Shown: one piece after another, positions 60,507 through 64,000 of the stretch | How the letters are laid out: each line of letters begins with the position of its first letter | Position numbering within the stretch: the stretch's first letter is position 1 | Origin: Actinomadura rudentiformis | GTDB taxonomy: Bacteria > Actinomycetota > Actinomycetes > Streptosporangiales > Streptosporangiaceae | DNA length: 64,000 nt | Direction: 5' to 3' | Assembly: GCF_008923185.1 (NCBI RefSeq) | Contig: NZ_WBMT01000002.1 | Span: 62,001-126,000, forward strand | The notes under the pieces: generated by a model | Database searches by the model: none | Told to the model about the DNA's origin: nothing | The model's input: only the letters and a program-made list of their open reading frames with translations | Program-made: the position numbers and the translations under genes

Positions 60507-61568
60507 TCAGGGGCGCCTGATCGGCGGGGGTGCGGGCCTCTCCTCGGCCTGCAGGGGCGCGGCGCCGGCGGGCTGGGCCTCGCCGAACTTGCCGTCCGCC
60601 CGCCGGACCGGCTTCGTCGGCGGCCGCGCGGCCTTCCTGTCGGCGATCCTCCCGGCGATGGCGCCGAGGAGCAGCATGATCAGGCCCAGGACGAGCGAGC
60701 CGGCCGGCACGTAGACCCGGACGGCGGCGATTATGAGGGCGGCCTTGTCGGCCTGGGCCACCAGGCTCTTCTCGCCCTGCTCGGTGGTCCGGAGGTCGGC
60801 CGACGCGACCGTCATCCGCCCCCGGCCGTCCGGCGTCTGCACGAAGCTGTGGATCGCCTGCCGGACCTTGACCGGGACGCCGGTACGCGGGTCTATCCAC
60901 TGCGTGATGGTCGACTGGAAGTAGCGGTCGACCTTCTGGGCGGGGCTCCTCTTGCCCAGCCCGAGCCAGTCGCCCGGCATCTTGAAGTTGACCTTCTGGG
61001 TCAGAGTGACCGGGACCTGCCGGGTGAACCTGTAGGCGGCGATTCCCTGAACCTTCTCCTCGGCCTCGAAGCGCATCGGGACCGTGCGGCGGGTGGTCAT
61101 GTCGAAGAACGGATACTCGCGCTTCTCCACGTTCGCCACCGGGAAGAGCAACCCGTAGCCGCTCATCTGCACCTTGGTGTCGCCGCCGATATTGGTGCCG
61201 CAGCAGTTGACCAGCTCCGACGAACGCCGGTCGAAGGCGATCCGGTAGCCCTGGACCTCGATCATCTTGTCCGGGACGGCCTTGTCGTAGATGTTGGTCG
61301 ACGAGTCCCAGACCGCGATGTCGCCGTCACCGTTGTTGGCCCGGACGTCGCCGCGCACGGTGTTCTCGGCGACGAGCGTGACGCCCCTGCGCATCTTGAG
61401 CGTCGCCGTGTCGAAGTAGGTGGCGTTCGGCGCTTCGAGCGTGGTGCGCTGGTAGCGGTTGAGCGGCGCGCGCACCAGCTGGTCGGCGACGTAGAACCGC
61501 ACCAGCGGCGCCAGCGTGAGGAAGAACGCCCCGAAAACGACCAGGACCAGGCCGAACTTCCGGCGCAT
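60507..61568 (-). CDS. DUF3068 membrane-anchored protein
   Basis: The 353-residue protein has an N-terminal helix (FGLVLVVFGAFFLTLAPLV), a large extracytoplasmic beta-rich domain and a C-terminal helix (VYVPAGSLVLGLIMLLLGAI) with a Pro-rich cytoplasmic tail. It matches DUF3068, an actinobacterial family related to PorA-like envelope proteins; function is not established. GGGAGG six bases before ATG 61568 selects the start. It stands alone, divergent from the exporter at 61715. Confidence 0.85.
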   Translation of the reverse strand: MRRKFGLVLVVFGAFFLTLAPLVRFYVADQLVRAPLNRYQRTTLEAPNATYFDTATLKMRRGVTLVAENTVRGDVRANNGDGDIAVWDSSTNIYDKAVPDKMIEVQGYRIAFDRRSSELVNCCGTNIGGDTKVQMSGYGLLFPVANVEKREYPFFDMTTRRTVPMRFEAEEKVQGIAAYRFTRQVPVTLTQKVNFKMPGDWLGLGKRSPAQKVDRYFQSTITQWIDPRTGVPVKVRQAIHSFVQTPDGRGRMTVASADLRTTEQGEKSLVAQADKAALIIAAVRVYVPAGSLVLGLIMLLLGAIAGRIADRKAARPPTKPVRRADGKFGEAQPAGAAPLQAEERPAPPPIRRP

Positions 61569-61714
61569 GTCCAACCTCCCGCGGGCGTCTCACGACAACG
61601 TCATTTCACGATCTCGAGGGGCCGACCCCGGCGTGTGCGCGTTACCCTACAGGACCACCCAAACCGCCCGTCCAATAAGCCATTTCCAAGCCATTCCCGC
61701 TGAAGGCGGCCCCC

Positions 61715-63211
61715 GTGAACACCGGTATCCGCATCCCGGACCGCCGTCGCCCTGCGCTGCCGGACCGGCGCTGGCTGGCGCTCGGCGCGGTGCTGCTGGC
61801 CACGTTCATGGACCTGGTGGACGTGACGATCGTGAACGTGGCGCTGCCGGCGATCCAGCGAGACCTGCACGCCGGCACCGCGGCCGGGCAGTGGATGGCC
61901 GCGGTGTACGCCCTCGGCTACGCGCTCCTGCTCATCACGGGTGGACGCCTCGGCGACATCTTCGGGAGGCGGCGGGTCTTCCTCGCCGGGATCGCCGGGT
62001 TCACGATCGCTTCGGTGGTGGCGGGGGCGGCGGTCTCCCCCGGCATGCTGATCGGTGCCCGTGCCGCGCAGGGCGCGTTCGCCGGGATCATGGTGCCGCA
62101 GGCTCTGTCCGTGATCACCGTGCAGTTCGCGCCCGGGCGTGAGCGCACGCTGGCGTTCAGCCTGTACGGGGGGTTGCTCGGCGTCGCCCAGGTCAGCGGC
62201 CCGATTCTGGGAGGGCTGCTGACCCAGCACGGTCTCTTCGGCGCGCTGGGCTGGCGGGCGATCTTCTACGTCAACATCCCGGTGGGCCTGGTGGCGCTGG
62301 CCGGGGCGGCGCGCTGGATGGACGACTCCCGCGCCAAGCCGCCGCCACGGCTCGACCCGGTCGGAGTCGTGCTGATCAGCGTGGCGTCGCTGCTGCTGAT
62401 GTTCCCTCTCGTGCAGGGACGGGAGTACGGCTGGCCCTGGTGGTCCGTGGCACTCCTGGTCTGCACCCTGCCGGTCCTGCTGTTGTTCGCGGCGTACGAG
62501 CGGAGGAGCGCGAGCCCCCTCGTCCCCTCGCAGCTGTTCGCCCAGCGTTCCTTCACCGCCGGGCTGATCCTCACGCTGGCCCTCTTCTCCGGCGTCGCCG
62601 CGTGCTTCATCACGCTCACGTGGGGGCTGCAGTTCGGCCTCGGCTGGTCGCCGATGCGGGTCGCCCTGACCGGCCTGGCCTGGCCCGCGGGGGTCGCGTG
62701 CACCGCCCAGTTCACGCACCGGCACGGCCACCGCCACGCCCGCCGCCTGGTCGCCGCCGGCACCTTGATCATGGCCTTCGGCCTGGCCGGTCTCAGCGTC
62801 CTCACGTTGATGGAGGGCCGCGATCTCACCCACTGGCCGCTGGTCCCGTGGCTCTTCGTGGCCGGTCTCGGCATGGGCTTCGCGCTGCCGATCCTGGCGA
62901 ACGCGGTGATCAGCGATGTGCCGCACCACAGCGCCGGGGCCGCCTCGGGCGTCTTCAACTCGATCACCCAGCTCGGCGGCGTCCTCGGCGTCGCCGCCGC
63001 CGGGCTGCTATTCTTCGGCGCGGCCAAGGCCCCCTCCACCGTCACACCGGACGGGACGCCGCGGGCCCTGGCGTTCAGCTGCTTCGCGTTGCTGCTCGCA
63101 GCCGCACTCTCCGGTTTGCTACCGAGACGTATCGCATCGGACGAACCAGGCGAACTACCCTTCATCGACACCGTCGAGACTCCACGCCGACTGGATGGGA
63201 GGCCGCGCTGA
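61715..63211 (+). CDS. MFS DHA2-type (EmrB/QacA) exporter
   Basis: The 498-residue protein has 13-14 membrane helices and DHA2 marks: LATFMDLVDVTIVNVALPAI (motif D1), GGRLGDIFGRRRVF (motif A) and GxxxGPxxGG-like SGPILGGLLTQH (motif C). It should export hydrophobic compounds with proton antiport. GAAGGCGG precedes the GTG. The next gene, a glycosyltransferase, starts at or just after its stop. Confidence 0.92.
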   Translation: MNTGIRIPDRRRPALPDRRWLALGAVLLATFMDLVDVTIVNVALPAIQRDLHAGTAAGQWMAAVYALGYALLLITGGRLGDIFGRRRVFLAGIAGFTIASVVAGAAVSPGMLIGARAAQGAFAGIMVPQALSVITVQFAPGRERTLAFSLYGGLLGVAQVSGPILGGLLTQHGLFGALGWRAIFYVNIPVGLVALAGAARWMDDSRAKPPPRLDPVGVVLISVASLLLMFPLVQGREYGWPWWSVALLVCTLPVLLLFAAYERRSASPLVPSQLFAQRSFTAGLILTLALFSGVAACFITLTWGLQFGLGWSPMRVALTGLAWPAGVACTAQFTHRHGHRHARRLVAAGTLIMAFGLAGLSVLTLMEGRDLTHWPLVPWLFVAGLGMGFALPILANAVISDVPHHSAGAASGVFNSITQLGGVLGVAAAGLLFFGAAKAPSTVTPDGTPRALAFSCFALLLAAALSGLLPRRIASDEPGELPFIDTVETPRRLDGRPR

Positions 63212-63216
63212 CGCCG

Positions 63217-64000
63217 ATGCGGGTGACCGTCGTGGTCCCGACCCGGAACTCCGCCCGCACCCTGGAGCGGTGCCTGGCCTCCGTCCGGGCGCAGACCCAC
63301 GCGGTGGAGCTGGTGGTGGTCGACAACGCCTCCACCGACACGACACCCGAGATCGCGGCGGCGCACGCGGACGTGGTGGCCGGCCACGGGCCCGAACGCA
63401 GCGCCCAGCGCAACCACGGCTGGCGGACCGGCGGCGGCGAGATCATCGCCTTCGTCGACTCCGACATGGTCCTGGAGCCCGAGGTCGTCGAGCAGGCGGT
63501 CAAGATCTTCGCCACCGAACCCGATGTCGGCGGACTCGTCATCCCGGAACTCTCGTTCGGCGAAGGGTTCCTGGCCCGCTGCCGGGCCGTCGAGAAGCGG
63601 TCCTACCTCGGCGACGAGACGGTGGAGGCGGCCCGCGTGTTCCGCCGTTCGGCGCTGGAGGAGACCGGCGGGTACGACGAGGGGCTGAGCGCCTTCGAGG
63701 ACTGGGACCTGGCCGACCGGGTGGCCGCGACCGGCCTGCGCATCGGCCGGGTGACGGCGGTCGTCCGACACGACGAGGGCCGGATCACGCTCCGTTCCGC
63801 CTACCGCAAGCGCCGCTATTACGGCCGCTGGCTCCCCGCCTACCGGTCCCGCCCGCACGCTCGGTCGTTCAACCGCCCTCGCTCTGTGCGCGCGCTCCTG
63901 CGGCAGGGCTCGCCCCACCTTGTGGCAGGACTGGTCGCCCTCAAGATCTCCGAGGCCCTGGGCCTGCTCCGTGGCTCCCGCCGTCCCAGCGCCCCGGACA
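63217..64000 (+). CDS. Family 2 glycosyltransferase, 3' partial
   Basis: The open frame of 261 codons runs off the right edge. It has a GT-A fold: VTVVVPTRNSARTLERCLAS, VVVDNASTDTT, and a metal-binding DxD in AFVDSDMVLEP, then an acceptor-side GLSAFEDWDLADR. It should transfer a sugar from a nucleotide donor to a cell-envelope or polysaccharide acceptor. ATG 63217 is used, but GGGAGG (63197-63202) is five bases from a CTG at 63208 in the same frame, which could be the true start. It follows the exporter without a gap. Confidence 0.85.
   Translation, partial: MRVTVVVPTRNSARTLERCLASVRAQTHAVELVVVDNASTDTTPEIAAAHADVVAGHGPERSAQRNHGWRTGGGEIIAFVDSDMVLEPEVVEQAVKIFATEPDVGGLVIPELSFGEGFLARCRAVEKRSYLGDETVEAARVFRRSALEETGGYDEGLSAFEDWDLADRVAATGLRIGRVTAVVRHDEGRITLRSAYRKRRYYGRWLPAYRSRPHARSFNRPRSVRALLRQGSPHLVAGLVALKISEALGLLRGSRRPSAPD

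Noticed and set aside
1..64000. tRNA, rRNA or riboswitch genes
   Set aside because: No cloverleaf, rRNA-like stretch or known riboswitch core was seen by eye; a covariance-model search would be decisive.

Overview
The window comes from a high-GC actinomycete. Almost every third codon position is G or C, GTG and TTG starts are common, and neighbouring genes often overlap by ATGA or GTGA. Gene content (a LysX-type fused lysyl-tRNA synthetase, DUF397 and DUF5753 regulators, several PknB-type kinases, F420-type LLM oxidoreductases, mycobacterial-style Ltp/FadD/EchA lipid genes) suggests Streptosporangiales, perhaps a Thermomonosporaceae such as Actinomadura. That placement is inference. No rRNA, tRNA or CRISPR array was seen.

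Layout. 1-3.3 kb: a metallo-beta-lactamase/Rieske protein cut by the window edge, then a histidine kinase/LuxR regulator pair. 3.3-6.9 kb: an internally shortened P450 and a tandem pair of membrane-anchored esterase-like proteins, the second of which has lost its catalytic residues. 7-9.7 kb: a DesK/NarL two-component pair and a stand-alone receiver protein. 9.7-17 kb: two Ser/Thr kinases and lysX. 17-22 kb: two unknown proteins, a very large helicase-like protein without recognisable ATPase motifs, and a PspC protein. 22-26 kb: HAD and MBL hydrolases, then a phosphotransferase/AttH-like pair behind a KstR-like operator. 25.9-26.2 kb is a damaged-looking GC homopolymer tract. 26.2-34 kb: a HesB-like protein, LLM oxidoreductase, SDR, DUF35/thiolase pair, DoxX-like protein, then a degenerate ABC ATPase/YhgE/TetR operon. 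34-36 kb: a third Ser/Thr kinase and a MarR regulator. 36.2-43.5 kb: a lipid (probably steroid side-chain) catabolic cluster of fadD, ltp3-like, ltp4-like, double DUF35, fadD and a divergent echA19-like gene. 43.5-50 kb: a tripartite tricarboxylate transporter (tctCBA) with a DUF475 protein and a divergent CitA/CitB-type sensor pair. 50-58.8 kb is accessory: a secreted S1 protease, two closely related Uma2 proteins, DUF397/DUF5753 genes, small ORFs, a doubly broken TnpB element, an MFS exporter and a truncated AraC regulator. 58.8-64 kb: a VOC protein, nitronate monooxygenase-like enzyme, DUF3068 protein, DHA2 exporter and a partial glycosyltransferase.

Two regulatory themes link distant genes. 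Sites fitting the known KstR consensus (TnnAACnnGTTnnA) or lying close to it occur upstream of the phosphotransferase pair, between the divergent fadD and echA19-like genes, and upstream of the nitronate monooxygenase, which suggests one lipid regulon. An identical ACTGAC-NN-GTCAGT palindrome lies upstream of both the SDR gene and the ABC/YhgE/TetR operon, which suggests that this TetR protein controls both. Many genes look catalytically reduced (esterase, helicase, ABC ATPase, P450, thiolases), a recurring feature here.
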